DNA of 32,349 nucleotides, from assembly GCA_035461305.1 (NCBI GenBank), contig DATHVN010000035.1, positions 1 through 32,349 on the forward strand. The letters run 5' to 3'. The notes below the pieces were generated by a model that saw nothing but the letters and a program-made list of their open reading frames with translations, made no database searches and was not told where the DNA came from. Both the position numbers and the translations under genes were made by a program. Below are positions 1 to 8,557 of the stretch, piece after piece; position 1 is the first letter of the stretch; the number at the start of each line of letters is the position of its first letter. The stretch is from Euzebyales bacterium. Lineage in GTDB: Bacteria; Actinomycetota; Nitriliruptoria; Euzebyales; JAHELV01.

Positions 1-4
1 AAGC

Positions 5-79
5 TGGTGGGCGATAGAGGATTTGAACCTCTGACCTCTTCCGCGTCAAGGAAGCGCTCTCCCCCTGAGCTAATCGCCC
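5..79 (-). tRNA. tRNA-Val (anticodon GAC)
   Basis: The reverse complement folds into a full cloverleaf. The acceptor stem pairs GGGCGAT (5' end, plus positions 73-79) with ATCGCCC (9-15). The anticodon stem is CTTCC/GGAAG around the loop TTGACGC, so the anticodon is GAC and reads valine GUC codons. The T-arm carries GGTTCAAATCC. The discriminator base is A and the CCA tail is encoded (5-7). The length is 72 nt plus CCA. It lies 49 nt downstream of ychF on the same strand and has its own promoter-like sequence. Confidence 0.96.
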
Positions 80-90
80 GTGGGACCGAC

Positions 91-120
91 AGCATAGCGA
101 ATCGGAGCGGTCGGTGTCGT
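91..120 (-). promoter_or_regulatory. Putative promoter of tRNA-Val
   Basis: On the minus strand there is ACGACA (plus 115-120) as a -35 element, an 18-nt spacer, then TATGCT (plus 91-96) as a -10 element, 11 nt before the mature tRNA 5' end. The -10 matches TANNNT and the -35 matches TTGACA at four of six bases. This is inferred from consensus only. Weak inverted arms (ACCGAC at 85-90 and GTCGGT at 110-115) overlap it and could instead end ychF transcription. Confidence 0.45.
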
Positions 121-128
121 ACGCCCGC

Positions 129-1229
129 TCAGACGTTGAACCGGATGTGCATAACGTCGCCGTCCGCGACCACGTAGTCCTTGCCCTCGATACGCAGCCG
201 CCCGGCATCCCGGGCGGCCTGCTCACTGCCGAGTGCCTCGTAGTCGGCATAGCTGATGACCTCCGCGCGGATGAAGCCGCGTTGCATGTCACTGTGGATG
301 ACCCCGGCGGCCTCGGGGGCGCGGGCTCCGGCGCGCACGGTCCACGCACGTGCCTCCTTCTGGCTCGCCGTGAAGAAGGTGATCAGGCCCAGAAGGCGAT
401 AGGCGGCTGTCACGACACGGTCGAGTCCCGAGATCGACAGTCCCAGTTCGTCGAGGAAGACATCACGATCGTCGGCGTCCAGCTCGGCGATCTGCGCCTC
501 GACCTCGGCGCACATGAAGACGGCCTCGGCCCCGCGCTCAGCGGCTGCGCGGCGCAGCGCGGACATGGCCTCGGAGTTCGGCTCGGGCAAGTCGTCCTCG
601 GCGACGTTGCCGACATACAGCACGGGTTTGGCGGTCAACAGCCCCAATTCACGGGCGATGCCGCCTGCGATCGCGTCGCTGGCCGTGACCGTACGCGCGG
701 ACGTGGCAGCGCTCAGCCTGTCGCGCAGGGTCGCCAGCGTCGTCGCGCGCTGCCTGGCCTCCGCGCCGCCCGACTTAGCCATGCGCGCGGCCTTGTCCGC
801 CGCCCGCTCGACCGTCTCGAGGTCCTTGAGGAGCAGCTCGGTGTCGATGATCTCGATGTCGCGTGCCGGGTCCACGGTCCCTTCGACGTGCACCACGTCC
901 GGGTCGTCGAAGCACCGCACCACCTGCACGATCGCGTCGACTTCACGGATGTGGGACAGGAACTGGTTGCCGAGGCCCTCACCGACGCTCGCGCCCTTGA
1001 CGAGCCCGGCGATGTCGTGGAACTCGACGGCAGCCGGCACCGTTCGGGCCGCACCCGCCATTTGCCCCACCACGGCGAGCCGCTCGTCGGGCACGCCGAC
1101 GATGCCAACGTTCGGTTCGATGGTCGCGAAGGGGTAGTTGGCCGCTTCGGCGCGGGCGGCACTGACCGCGTTGAACAGCGTCGACTTGCCGACGTTGGGC
1201 AGGCCGACGATCCCGACGGAGAGACTCAT
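129..1229 (-). CDS. ychF: Redox-regulated OBG-family ATPase YchF
   Basis: This 366-residue protein is a member of the universally conserved OBG-family P-loop proteins that bind ribosomes and hydrolyse ATP rather than GTP. The G1 loop GLPNVGKST is at residues 9-17. The usual NKxD motif is replaced by NVAE, the NxxE form that gives YchF its adenine specificity. The C-terminus (from about LLGLITFFTASQKEARAW to DVMHIRFNV) is a TGS domain. The E. coli protein is 363 residues, which supports the ATG at 1229 rather than the longer open frame upstream. The gene is monocistronic or runs towards tRNA-Val. Its upstream region is shared with a divergent hydrolase gene. Confidence 0.95.
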   Translation of the reverse strand: MSLSVGIVGLPNVGKSTLFNAVSAARAEAANYPFATIEPNVGIVGVPDERLAVVGQMAGAARTVPAAVEFHDIAGLVKGASVGEGLGNQFLSHIREVDAIVQVVRCFDDPDVVHVEGTVDPARDIEIIDTELLLKDLETVERAADKAARMAKSGGAEARQRATTLATLRDRLSAATSARTVTASDAIAGGIARELGLLTAKPVLYVGNVAEDDLPEPNSEAMSALRRAAAERGAEAVFMCAEVEAQIAELDADDRDVFLDELGLSISGLDRVVTAAYRLLGLITFFTASQKEARAWTVRAGARAPEAAGVIHSDMQRGFIRAEVISYADYEALGSEQAARDAGRLRIEGKDYVVADGDVMHIRFNV

Positions 1230-1490
1230 GGTTCGGATCGTCCTGGTGGCAGAGGGAAGCGGTGATCTGTGTCGCGGGCGGCGGGCCTGTGGGTGAGGGC
1301 GGCGCCCGGCGGGTCGATCGGCGATGCCCACCAACCGTAGCGGCGCGGTGTGGCGCCATCGACGAGGTCCGAGCGGATGTGCCAGCGGCGCCGCGGGTCG
1401 ATCGGGACCCCCGGGGTCGGTGTCCCGTGGCGTCCTTGACCCGGATGTCGACCACCCGGCGCCACGTCGGCGGGCGTCTACCCTGTCGCC
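1230..1490. other. Divergent intergenic region ychF / hydrolase
   Basis: These 261 bases separate two divergent genes. All long open frames here are GC-driven and have no recognisable product. The only clear element is the -10-like TACCCT just before the plus-strand gene. No terminator or RNA is apparent. Confidence 0.5.
1479..1484 (+). promoter_or_regulatory. -10-like TACCCT 6 nt before ATG (possible leaderless start)
   Basis: TACCCT fits the actinobacterial -10 pattern TANNNT. It is followed by exactly six bases and then the ATG at 1491. No Shine-Dalgarno sequence precedes this ATG, so transcription could begin at the A of the start codon. The same TACCCT-N6-ATG arrangement occurs before the Sua5 gene. 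No good -35 element was seen. Confidence 0.35.
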
Positions 1491-2219
1491 ATGCACGTCA
1501 CCAAACGCGGCAGCGATGACGCTCCAACCCTGGTGATGCTCCACGGCGGCATCGGCACCGGCGAGTACCACTGGGGCAGGCACGCCGACGCGCTGAGTGA
1601 CCTGTTCTGCGTCCACCTGCCTGACCTACCCGGCCACGGCAGCACGCCGCTGGGGGCTGGCGAGGAGTTCTCGGCGGACCTGCTCGTCGACTCCGTCATC
1701 GACCACGTCGAGCGGGTGGGTCCTCCCGTGCACCTCGCCGGGTTCAGCATGGGCGGGCACACCGCCCTGTCGCTGGTGGAGCAGCGACCCGAGCTCGTGT
1801 CGTCGCTGGTGCTGATCGGCGTCAGCGTGCGTGAGCACGATGGGCTGCGCGCGTGGCGTGAGGTGTTCCACCCCGATCAGCTGGTCGCCGACTACCCGTT
1901 CTGGGCGAAGACGCTGGCGAAGCTGCACGCCCCCCTCGGCGGGGAGGACGCGTGGCGCGATGTGTGCCTGCGCGACTCGAAGGGTCTGCGCATCGACGTC
2001 GATGTCGACGCGCTGTCCGGCATCGAGGCACCTGTGCTGCTGATGCGCGGCGACCGCGACACCACGATCGATCCCGCTCAGTACGCCGACCTGCGTGCGA
2101 GCTTCCCCAACAGCGAGGAGGCCGTCATCCCGAACGGTGGGCACGATGTGCAGCTGACGCGGGCCGGTGTGGTCAAGCCGCTGTTGCGGGACTTCTACGA
2201 GCGGGTACTGAAGCAGTGA
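1491..2219 (+). CDS. Alpha/beta hydrolase
   Basis: This 242-residue protein has an alpha/beta hydrolase fold. The oxyanion segment is HGG at residues 18-20. The nucleophile elbow GFSMGG puts Ser86 in place, the acid is probably Asp190 in GDRD, and the base is His218 in NGGHDVQ. No signal peptide or membrane segment is visible, so it should be cytoplasmic. The substrate cannot be inferred; carboxylesters or lactones are typical of the family. The downstream PAC2 gene starts inside its stop codon (TGATG), so the two are probably translated together. The start has no Shine-Dalgarno sequence. Confidence 0.88.
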   Translation: MHVTKRGSDDAPTLVMLHGGIGTGEYHWGRHADALSDLFCVHLPDLPGHGSTPLGAGEEFSADLLVDSVIDHVERVGPPVHLAGFSMGGHTALSLVEQRPELVSSLVLIGVSVREHDGLRAWREVFHPDQLVADYPFWAKTLAKLHAPLGGEDAWRDVCLRDSKGLRIDVDVDALSGIEAPVLLMRGDRDTTIDPAQYADLRASFPNSEEAVIPNGGHDVQLTRAGVVKPLLRDFYERVLKQ

Positions 2220-3121
2220 TGGCTGACGAGGACCCCGTCCAACGGCTGATCGCCGACCGCCTGCTCCACCGGGGGGTGCTCGTCGCCGCCTTCGCCGGAT
2301 GGAACGACGCCGGCGAGGCGGCGACGGGTGCCGTCGACGCGATCTCGCACCTCGTCGACGCCGAGCCGTCGGCGCAGATCGATCCGGAGGAGTTCTTCGA
2401 CTTCCAGGTCAACCGGCCCCTGACCCACCTCGATCCCAGTGTGGGTAGGGTGCTGGACTGGCCGCACAACCGGTTCCATGTCGCCGAGGTCGGAGGTCGC
2501 GACATCGTGCTGCTGTCAGGCACCGAGCCGAACCTGCGCTGGCGGACGTTCACCGATGCGGTGCTCGGCTACGCCGACGCGCTCGGGATCACCAGCATCA
2601 TGTGCGTTGGTGCCCTCCAGGTCGACACGCCTCACACCCGGCCGGTGCCGTTGAGCGGCCGAGGATCGAGCCTGCCGGCGGTCGCCACGCTGGGTGTCCG
2701 TCGCAGCGACTACGAGGGGCCCACCGGCATCACCGGCGTCCTGACGCACATCGCCATGGAGCGCGGCTTCGAGACGTGGAGCATCTGGGCCGGCGTGCCC
2801 CACTACCTCGCGGGCACCACGTATGCCGCAGCCGCCCACTCCCTGGCCTCGGTCCTGCAGCGCGTGCTCGGTGTTGACATCGACCTGGCGCCGCTGTCGG
2901 ACGCGGCCCGCAAGCAGCAGGACGAGATCGCCGAGGTCGTCGCAGCAGACGACGACCTGTCCAGCTACGTCGCCGAGCTCGAGGAGCGCCTGGACGCCGA
3001 GGACGACGATGACGACGGCGGCTTCGACGAGCTGCACGCCGAGAGCGTCACCGGTGACGAGCTTGCGGCTGCCTTCGAGCGCTACCTGCAGGAACGCGAC
3101 GAACGCACCGGAGAGGGCTGA
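2219..3121 (+). CDS. PAC2 family protein (proteasome assembly chaperone-like)
   Basis: This 300-residue protein resembles the actinobacterial PAC2 (DUF75) family. The N-terminal segment has FAGWNDAGEAATGAV, the family's glycine-rich first strand and helix. Later segments GVLTHIAMERGFETWSIWAGVPHY and the helical RKQQDEIAEVV region are also typical. The C-terminus is strongly acidic, with a run of aspartates, and ends in a probable helix. Eukaryotic and archaeal relatives help assemble proteasomes, but the bacterial role is not established. The ATG at 2219 overlaps the stop of the hydrolase gene by one base, which fixes the start better than the longer upstream frame. It converges with the GtrA-YqeY ORF, 18 nt away. 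Confidence 0.85.
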   Translation: MADEDPVQRLIADRLLHRGVLVAAFAGWNDAGEAATGAVDAISHLVDAEPSAQIDPEEFFDFQVNRPLTHLDPSVGRVLDWPHNRFHVAEVGGRDIVLLSGTEPNLRWRTFTDAVLGYADALGITSIMCVGALQVDTPHTRPVPLSGRGSSLPAVATLGVRRSDYEGPTGITGVLTHIAMERGFETWSIWAGVPHYLAGTTYAAAAHSLASVLQRVLGVDIDLAPLSDAARKQQDEIAEVVAADDDLSSYVAELEERLDAEDDDDDGGFDELHAESVTGDELAAAFERYLQERDERTGEG

Positions 3122-3139
3122 GCGGCCGCCGGTCGTCGG

Positions 3140-4087
3140 CTACGGCGCCAGACGCTCGCGAACCAGCGCGTTGACGCGACCGCCGGCAGCCTGTCCCTTG
3201 AGCTTCGGCATGACCGCACCCATGACCCGCCCGAGGTCGCCGGGGGAGCTGGCGCCGGTCTCAGCGATGGTCGCGTCGACGATCGCGGCGAGGTCGTCGT
3301 CGGACATCTCTGCCGGCAGGTACCGCTTCAGGACCTCCAGCTCTGCCTGCTCGGTCGCGGCGAGCTCGGTGCGGCCGGCGTCGGTGAAGGTCGCAGCAGC
3401 CTCCTCGCGACGCTTCGCCTCGCGGCGGATCAGCGTCTGGACCTCGTCGTCGGTGACCTCGGCGCCGTGGCCGGCGCTGGTGCGGGTCTCCTTGATGCGG
3501 GCCAGAACCATCCGCAGGGCGGCGATCGCGTGCGTGTCGCGGGCCTTCATGGCGGTGTGCAGGTCGATCTGGATCTGGTCGGCGAGCATGAGTGCGTCCT
3601 CGTTGGTGGAGCGGGCGATGGTCGCGTTGGGACCCCAGGTCCAGCGGACGTTGACGACGTAATTGAAACCGGCGCCGGCCAGGATGCCGACGAACTGCGC
3701 CAACCGGGGGTCCATGACCTCCTTGGCCAGGGTGGCGACGACCACGGTGACGACCGCCCCGAGCAGCGACGACATCTGGTAGCGGATCAGGCGACCAAGG
3801 TTGAGCTGGCGGATGTGGAACGTCCACAGCTCGTTCCAGATGTAGTTGTGGACGATCGCGAGCTCCGTCGCGATCGCGGAGGAGCGCGTGAACCCCCAGC
3901 CGAGCTCGCTGTGCAGGACGTGCAGGATGGCCACGTTGACGGCCGTGCCGAGCACGCCGACGAGGCCGAAGCGCAGCAGCTGGCCCACGCGGACCCAGCG
4001 GGTCGCCGGCAGCGCCGCCGGTACGACGGCGTCGAGGTGACCCTGGTCGCCGACTCGGGCGGACGCGTCAGTAGGCTGCATCGGCAC
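3140..4087 (-). CDS. Composite ORF: GtrA-like membrane domain plus GatB/YqeY domain
   Basis: One uninterrupted frame of 315 residues joins two families normally made separately. Residues about 34-152 form a GtrA-like domain with four hydrophobic helices (RFGLVGVLGTAVNVAILHV, SSLLGAVVTVVVATLA, FVGILAGAGFNYVVNVRWTW). Members are linked to glycosyl-lipid transfer or flipping. Residues 167-315 form a complete GatB/YqeY domain beginning MLADQIQIDLHTAMKARD, as free YqeY proteins do, and ending KGQAAGGRVNALVRERL. The GTG at 4087 has GGAGG six bases upstream. The internal ATG at 3589 (Met167) has GAGG eight bases upstream, so YqeY could also be made alone. The ORF overlaps the upstream zinc-ribbon gene by 20 nt. 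Confidence 0.85.
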   Translation of the reverse strand: MPMQPTDASARVGDQGHLDAVVPAALPATRWVRVGQLLRFGLVGVLGTAVNVAILHVLHSELGWGFTRSSAIATELAIVHNYIWNELWTFHIRQLNLGRLIRYQMSSLLGAVVTVVVATLAKEVMDPRLAQFVGILAGAGFNYVVNVRWTWGPNATIARSTNEDALMLADQIQIDLHTAMKARDTHAIAALRMVLARIKETRTSAGHGAEVTDDEVQTLIRREAKRREEAAATFTDAGRTELAATEQAELEVLKRYLPAEMSDDDLAAIVDATIAETGASSPGDLGRVMGAVMPKLKGQAAGGRVNALVRERLAP

Positions 4088-4493
4088 CAGTCGCCTCCAT
4101 GCAGGCCTGCGCCACGCGCCGCAGCGAGGCGCCTTCCATCGCCGTCACCGTGGCACCGCACCAGGCGGGCAGGTCGGTCTCGAGGTCGAGCCGCACGCGG
4201 CCCGGCTCGCTATCGACGTCGACGTCGAGCTGGTCGGCGTGCACGTGCAGGCGCAGCGCGAGCGGCGGCAGCCACTCGGCCGCGTCGCCGGCCTCATCCG
4301 ACAGCCAGTCCCAGGTGGCGGGCGCGATCTCGTCGAGCAGTCGCGCGAGCTGGGCCAGGTCGTCGAGCACGCGCCCGAGCAGCTCCCCGACGCGGTGGAG
4401 CCGGTCGTCGACCTCCGCCGCATGCTCACGGCAGTAGACGTGGTCGGGTGGCAGGGCCGCACCACACACCGCGCACTCGTCGTCTCGATACAC
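4068..4493 (-). CDS. Small zinc-ribbon protein of unknown function
   Basis: This 141-residue protein starts with a CxxC (Cys7, Cys10) and CxxH (Cys21, His24) pair that should bind one zinc ion. Next comes a helical segment (DDRLHRVGELLGRVLDDLAQLARLLDEIA) and a mixed C-terminal part with an acidic stretch. I do not recognise the family. The start is GTG, nine bases after the stop of the S9 peptidase gene, and its 3' end overlaps the GtrA-YqeY start, so it sits inside a tight minus-strand operon. The helical middle may bind a partner, but no function should be assigned. Confidence 0.75.
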   Translation of the reverse strand: MYRDDECAVCGAALPPDHVYCREHAAEVDDRLHRVGELLGRVLDDLAQLARLLDEIAPATWDWLSDEAGDAAEWLPPLALRLHVHADQLDVDVDSEPGRVRLDLETDLPAWCGATVTAMEGASLRRVAQACMEATGADAAY

Positions 4494-4502
4494 AGCGGAA
4501 CC

Positions 4503-6647
4503 CTACTGCGCCGGTCGGAGCTCGGTCGGCTCGCTGAGCGCGTCCCTGATGAAGCTGAGCTGGATCTCGAGCAGGCTGGCCTCCTGGCCAGGGTCACGGG
4601 CGACGTGCGTCGTGGTCGACAGCGGCAGCACGGTGTGTGGCCGGCCGGCGGCCAACAGCGCCTGGGACAGGCGCAGCGTGTGGGCGACCACGACATTGTC
4701 GTCGGCCATGCCGTGCAGCAGCAGCAGCGGGCGGCGCAGCCTCGCTGCATCGGCCAGCAGGGAGCTGCGGTCGTAGGCCTCCGGCCGCGCGGCGGGATCG
4801 CCCAGGTAGCGCTCCGTGTAGTGGGTGTCGTACAGCCGCCATTCCGTGACAGGCGCGCCGGCGACGGCCACGTGGAAGGCATCCGGCCGCCGCAGCACGG
4901 CCAGCGCGGCCAGATATCCGCCGAACGACCATCCGCGGATCGCCACACGGCGCAGGTCGAGCTGCTGCCAGCGGTCGGCCGCCGCGAGCAGCCCGTCGTG
5001 CTGGTCCTGCAGGGCGCACGTGGCGAGGTCGCCGTGCACGGCGTGCTCCCACGCCAGCCCGCGTCCCGGCGCGCCCCGCCCGTCGATGACCAGAACCGCG
5101 AAGCCCGCCTCCGCGAACCACTGGCTCGGCAGGTATGCGCGGTGCATGCGGCGGACCCGCCGGGCATGCGGTCCGCCGTAGGGGTCCAGAAGCACCGGCA
5201 GTGGACCGTCGGTGTGCCAGCTGGGCAGCAGCAGCACGGCGCGCAGCTTCCGCTCGCCGAGCTCGGCGAACTGCGGCCTGGGCGACAGCGGCAGATCGAT
5301 CGGCATGTGCGGCACGTCGACATCGGGCTCGCCATCGCGTCGCAGGAAGGTCCGCACCTCGGCGACGTCAGGGCGCTGGGCGGTGATCACCATCGTGGCG
5401 CCGGACACCACACCGGAGTCGACGCCGTCACCGGGCGTCAGCTGCTCGGCGGGACCGCCGTCACGGTGCACCCGCCACAGCGCGGTGGTCGTGGGATCGC
5501 CGCGACTGCCCGAGACGACCACGGCGTCGTCGGCCACCGCGAGGACGGTGTCGACGTGGAGCCTGGCGGGAGACCACGCCACGCCGTCGACAGCCACGCG
5601 GCGCGTGTCGGTGTCCGGGTCGTCCTCGACCGTGACCAGGCGGCGGTCCGGCGTCCAGCGCGGCACGCCGGGCACGAGCTCGACCCACGGGTCGCCGGAG
5701 ACCAGGCGGACCGGCTGTACCGCCCCACCCTCCTCGGGTGCGGTGAGGACCTGCAGCTCCCGCTGGTCGCGTGACTGCACGGCGAGCGTCAGCGGCGCGC
5801 CGTCGTCCCAGCGGACGACCGCGAGGTAGGGCCAGCGGCCGGCGTCCCACGCGACCGGCGCGTGCTGACCGTCGAGATCGACGACGGACAGGCCGACCGT
5901 GGCGTTCGCGTGCCCCGCCGCCGGGTACGCCATCGACCGAGGCACCGCACCGGGCGTGACCGGCTCGTGCAGCCACCAACGCTCGACGAGCGAGGTGTCG
6001 ACGCGGCAGGCCGCGATGGCGCTGCCGTCGGGTGCCCACCACCAACCGCGCAGGCGTCCCATCTCCTCGGCGGCGATGAACTCGGGCAGGCCCCAGGTCA
6101 CGTCGGGGTTGTCGTCGGCGGCGATGACGCGTGTCGCGCCGCTGTCGACGTCAGCGACGAGCAGCGCTCCATCGGTGACCCAGGCGATGTGCGTACCGGT
6201 CGGCGAGGGCCGTGGGTCGACGGCTGGACCGTCGGTGGTGAGCGTGCGCCGCGCGCCGTCGGCGGTCGTGACCACGTGCAGACGCCCGTCATGGGCGAAG
6301 ACGACGAGCTCGAGTCCCGGGGTCGCGCTGAAGCTGGTGATGCCGGCGGCGCGCTCGCGGGTCCGCTCCCGGCGGGCGCGCTCGGCGTCGGCGACGCGGG
6401 TCTCGTCGCCCAGGTCGCCTGGGTCGACCAGCAGCCGCGGGTCGCCGGCGTCGTCGAGCAGCCACAGCGCGAGCCTGGAGTCGTCCGTGTCCTTCGCCCG
6501 CAGGTAGCAGCAGCGGCGACCGTCGGCGGAGATCACGAATGAGCGGGGCTGGCCTGACGCGCCGCGCTGTGTGGCGCCGAGTGCGCGCGCACGCTCGGCC
6601 AGCCAACGGTCGCTCGGCCTGCCGACCCGGCTGCGGGTGTCGGTCAC
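4503..6647 (-). CDS. S9 family peptidase, dipeptidyl-peptidase IV-like
   Basis: This 714-residue serine peptidase has an N-terminal beta-propeller domain and a C-terminal alpha/beta hydrolase domain. The segment LPEFIAAEEMGR places a Glu pair at about residues 194-195; DPP-IV enzymes use such a pair to hold the substrate N-terminus. Catalytic Ser574 is in GWSFGGY, Asp649 in HGMADDN and His681 in TTTHVA. The predicted activity is removal of N-terminal dipeptides, probably after proline. There is no signal peptide, so it is likely cytoplasmic. I chose the GTG at 6647 because it overlaps the previous gene's stop codon (GTGA). The open frame extends 30 residues further upstream without support. 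Confidence 0.9.
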   Translation of the reverse strand: MTDTRSRVGRPSDRWLAERARALGATQRGASGQPRSFVISADGRRCCYLRAKDTDDSRLALWLLDDAGDPRLLVDPGDLGDETRVADAERARRERTRERAAGITSFSATPGLELVVFAHDGRLHVVTTADGARRTLTTDGPAVDPRPSPTGTHIAWVTDGALLVADVDSGATRVIAADDNPDVTWGLPEFIAAEEMGRLRGWWWAPDGSAIAACRVDTSLVERWWLHEPVTPGAVPRSMAYPAAGHANATVGLSVVDLDGQHAPVAWDAGRWPYLAVVRWDDGAPLTLAVQSRDQRELQVLTAPEEGGAVQPVRLVSGDPWVELVPGVPRWTPDRRLVTVEDDPDTDTRRVAVDGVAWSPARLHVDTVLAVADDAVVVSGSRGDPTTTALWRVHRDGGPAEQLTPGDGVDSGVVSGATMVITAQRPDVAEVRTFLRRDGEPDVDVPHMPIDLPLSPRPQFAELGERKLRAVLLLPSWHTDGPLPVLLDPYGGPHARRVRRMHRAYLPSQWFAEAGFAVLVIDGRGAPGRGLAWEHAVHGDLATCALQDQHDGLLAAADRWQQLDLRRVAIRGWSFGGYLAALAVLRRPDAFHVAVAGAPVTEWRLYDTHYTERYLGDPAARPEAYDRSSLLADAARLRRPLLLLHGMADDNVVVAHTLRLSQALLAAGRPHTVLPLSTTTHVARDPGQEASLLEIQLSFIRDALSEPTELRPAQ

Positions 6648-7867
6648 CCGGTGGCCCGGTCGGCCTGTGCCGCGAGCCGCGGGCAGCGCTGCTCGTGGCC
6701 GGGTCGCACCCATGTCCAGGCGTTGCACGCCGGGCACCGCGCGCCGTCGCGCACCATCGGATTGTCCTTGAGCGCGGCCGGCGGGGTCACGTCCAGACCG
6801 CCGCAGACCAGCGCCTCGTAGGCCTTCTCGGCCAGCTGACGGTTGGTCGCCGCCAGTGCCTCCAGGCGCTCGCCCAGGCCGAGGGCGTCACCGTCCGCGG
6901 CGCGCGAGGCCAACAGCGCCGCGGTCTCCGGACGGGTCAGGTCGAAGTGGTCGATCGGCGCGTCGGCCACCGCCGCGGGCAGCGGCAGATCGACGCGGGT
7001 CTGCCGCCAGTGCCACCATGCCGCGAGCCCCGCGGCCGGGTCGTCGCTCGCCGTCGTCTCGACACGCTCGCGGATCCGCGCCGACAGCGTGTCGGCGCAT
7101 CCGTGGTCATGTGCCCAGGCCAGGACGGCGCCGATGTCGGGTCGGTCCAGGTCGATCTCCGCCAGTACGCCGGGCAGCGCGGCCGGCAGCTGCTCACGCA
7201 GGAACTCGAGGTTGGCGATGGTGGCCGGCAGGCGGTGGGCGTTGGCGCGCAGCCGCTCGTCGACGGGTGGTGCGAGTCGACCATCGGCCGCACGGGCCGC
7301 GACCGCCTCCCGCAGCCACGCCTCGTCCGGATGGTCAGGCAGCGCCAGGGTCACCTCCGGGTCGCGCAGCAGCAGCGCCGACGCCACGGCTGGACGGACT
7401 GCGACGAGGTCGAGGTGCTCGTCGAGGGTCTCACGCAGCCACTGCCAGATCAGGCCCCGCGCCCTCGTCACGTCCTCGGCCACCCGGCCGGCGTGGCCCC
7501 GCAGACCGAGCACCGTCGCGGAGCGCAACGCCGTGCGCGCGCGCTCGAGCGCCTCGGGACGTTCCTGGAGCACGGGGCGGCATGCGTCAGGGTCGGCGCT
7601 GAACAGCTCCCACAGGCCGAACAGGTCCCTGTATCGGCCCGTCGCGGCCGATGCCACGAAGTGGCGCGCGAGCGCAGCGGTCCCCAGCAGCGCTCCAGCG
7701 GTCACGGCGGGCACCTCGGTGATCAGTTCCTCGCGGGCCCGCGCCGAGAGCCGGCTCAGCCGCGGGTCGGGCTCGCGGACGTAGGCCAGCGCTGCCTCGT
7801 TGGTGACGCCGATGCGCTGTGTGAGGTCGGCGGCCGTCACGGTCCCTGCAGCGGCGGACGAAGCCAT
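6644..7867 (-). CDS. Conserved-looking protein of unknown function with C-terminal Cys/His motif
   Basis: This 407-residue, mostly helical, alanine- and leucine-rich protein has no family I recognise. Near the C-terminus, Cys378-x2-Cys381 followed by His391 and Cys395 looks like a zinc knuckle. There is no signal peptide and no transmembrane helix. The ATG at 7867 is preceded by a strong AGGAGG. The gene overlaps the DPP-IV-like peptidase by four bases (GTGA), so the two are probably made together, and a role in peptide metabolism or in regulating the peptidase is possible. That link is inference from position only. Confidence 0.75.
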   Translation of the reverse strand: MASSAAAGTVTAADLTQRIGVTNEAALAYVREPDPRLSRLSARAREELITEVPAVTAGALLGTAALARHFVASAATGRYRDLFGLWELFSADPDACRPVLQERPEALERARTALRSATVLGLRGHAGRVAEDVTRARGLIWQWLRETLDEHLDLVAVRPAVASALLLRDPEVTLALPDHPDEAWLREAVAARAADGRLAPPVDERLRANAHRLPATIANLEFLREQLPAALPGVLAEIDLDRPDIGAVLAWAHDHGCADTLSARIRERVETTASDDPAAGLAAWWHWRQTRVDLPLPAAVADAPIDHFDLTRPETAALLASRAADGDALGLGERLEALAATNRQLAEKAYEALVCGGLDVTPPAALKDNPMVRDGARCPACNAWTWVRPGHEQRCPRLAAQADRATG

Positions 7868-8029
7868 CGCTCCTCCTCAGACGCCGACGGCGATGTCGGC
7901 CCTCGCTGGACTGGTCGTGCGCAGACGGACCGGGAGTCGGTCGCCCTGGTCGCCACCGTCACCCTCGTCCGACGGCGCCCCAGGGTCCCGCCCGGTGATG
8001 CCCGTCGAGGATACCGCCTGCCGCTCCCG

Positions 8030-8557
8030 TCAGGGTGCGTCCGGGATGCGCAGGGACGCCCCGACGGTCAGCGCGTACGGCTCCTCGAGGTTGTTTGCGC
8101 GTGCGATCTCGCGCCACCTCGTCGGATCGCCGTAGACCTCCTGGGCGATCGACGCGAGGCTGTCGCCCGACTGGATCACGTACCGCTGGTCGCGTTCCTG
8201 CGCATCACCGCGCCGCTGCTGTCCGTTCTCGCTTGGGGCGTCGCTCGCATCGTCGCGCTGCGCGGTCGTGTCGGCGTCGACGGCCGCTTCCGACGCGGCG
8301 TCACCCGCGGCGTCCTCGGACGGCATGCCGCCGGCGTCCACCGCGGCGAGCTCCGCCTCCATCGTGGCGATCTGCGCCTCGAGGCGGGCGATCTCGTTGC
8401 GCTGGGCGGTGAGCTCCTGCTGTGCTGGCCCGTCGCCTCCGAAGGTCGTCCCCAGCCAGAACGCCAGCGCCAGCGCCAGCAGGAGCACGAGCACACGACC
8501 CCAGAGGATCTGGGTGCCCTGCGGCTGGTCCTCGTAGCGGTCGTGTTCGGTCGTCAT
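8030..8557 (-). CDS. Membrane-anchored LysM domain protein
   Basis: This 175-residue protein has a cytoplasmic N-terminus of about 18 residues, one transmembrane helix (about 20-40, WGRVLVLLLALALAFWLGTTF), a short coiled coil (QQELTAQRNEIARLEAQIATMEAEL), a low-complexity acidic/Ala linker and a C-terminal LysM domain. The LysM begins YVIQSGDSLASIAQEVYGDPTRW and ends LTVGASLRIP. LysM domains bind peptidoglycan, so the protein probably tethers the membrane to the cell wall or carries a partner. No catalytic domain is present. No clear Shine-Dalgarno sequence precedes the ATG. A 10-bp perfect palindrome, ACTACGTAGT (8570-8579), lies 12 bases upstream of the start. Confidence 0.85.
   Translation of the reverse strand: MTTEHDRYEDQPQGTQILWGRVLVLLLALALAFWLGTTFGGDGPAQQELTAQRNEIARLEAQIATMEAELAAVDAGGMPSEDAAGDAASEAAVDADTTAQRDDASDAPSENGQQRRGDAQERDQRYVIQSGDSLASIAQEVYGDPTRWREIARANNLEEPYALTVGASLRIPDAP

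Noticed and set aside
5-79. tRNA-Val as attachment site for the integrase
   Set aside because: It is more than 25 kb from the integrase gene, and chromosomal genes fill the space between.
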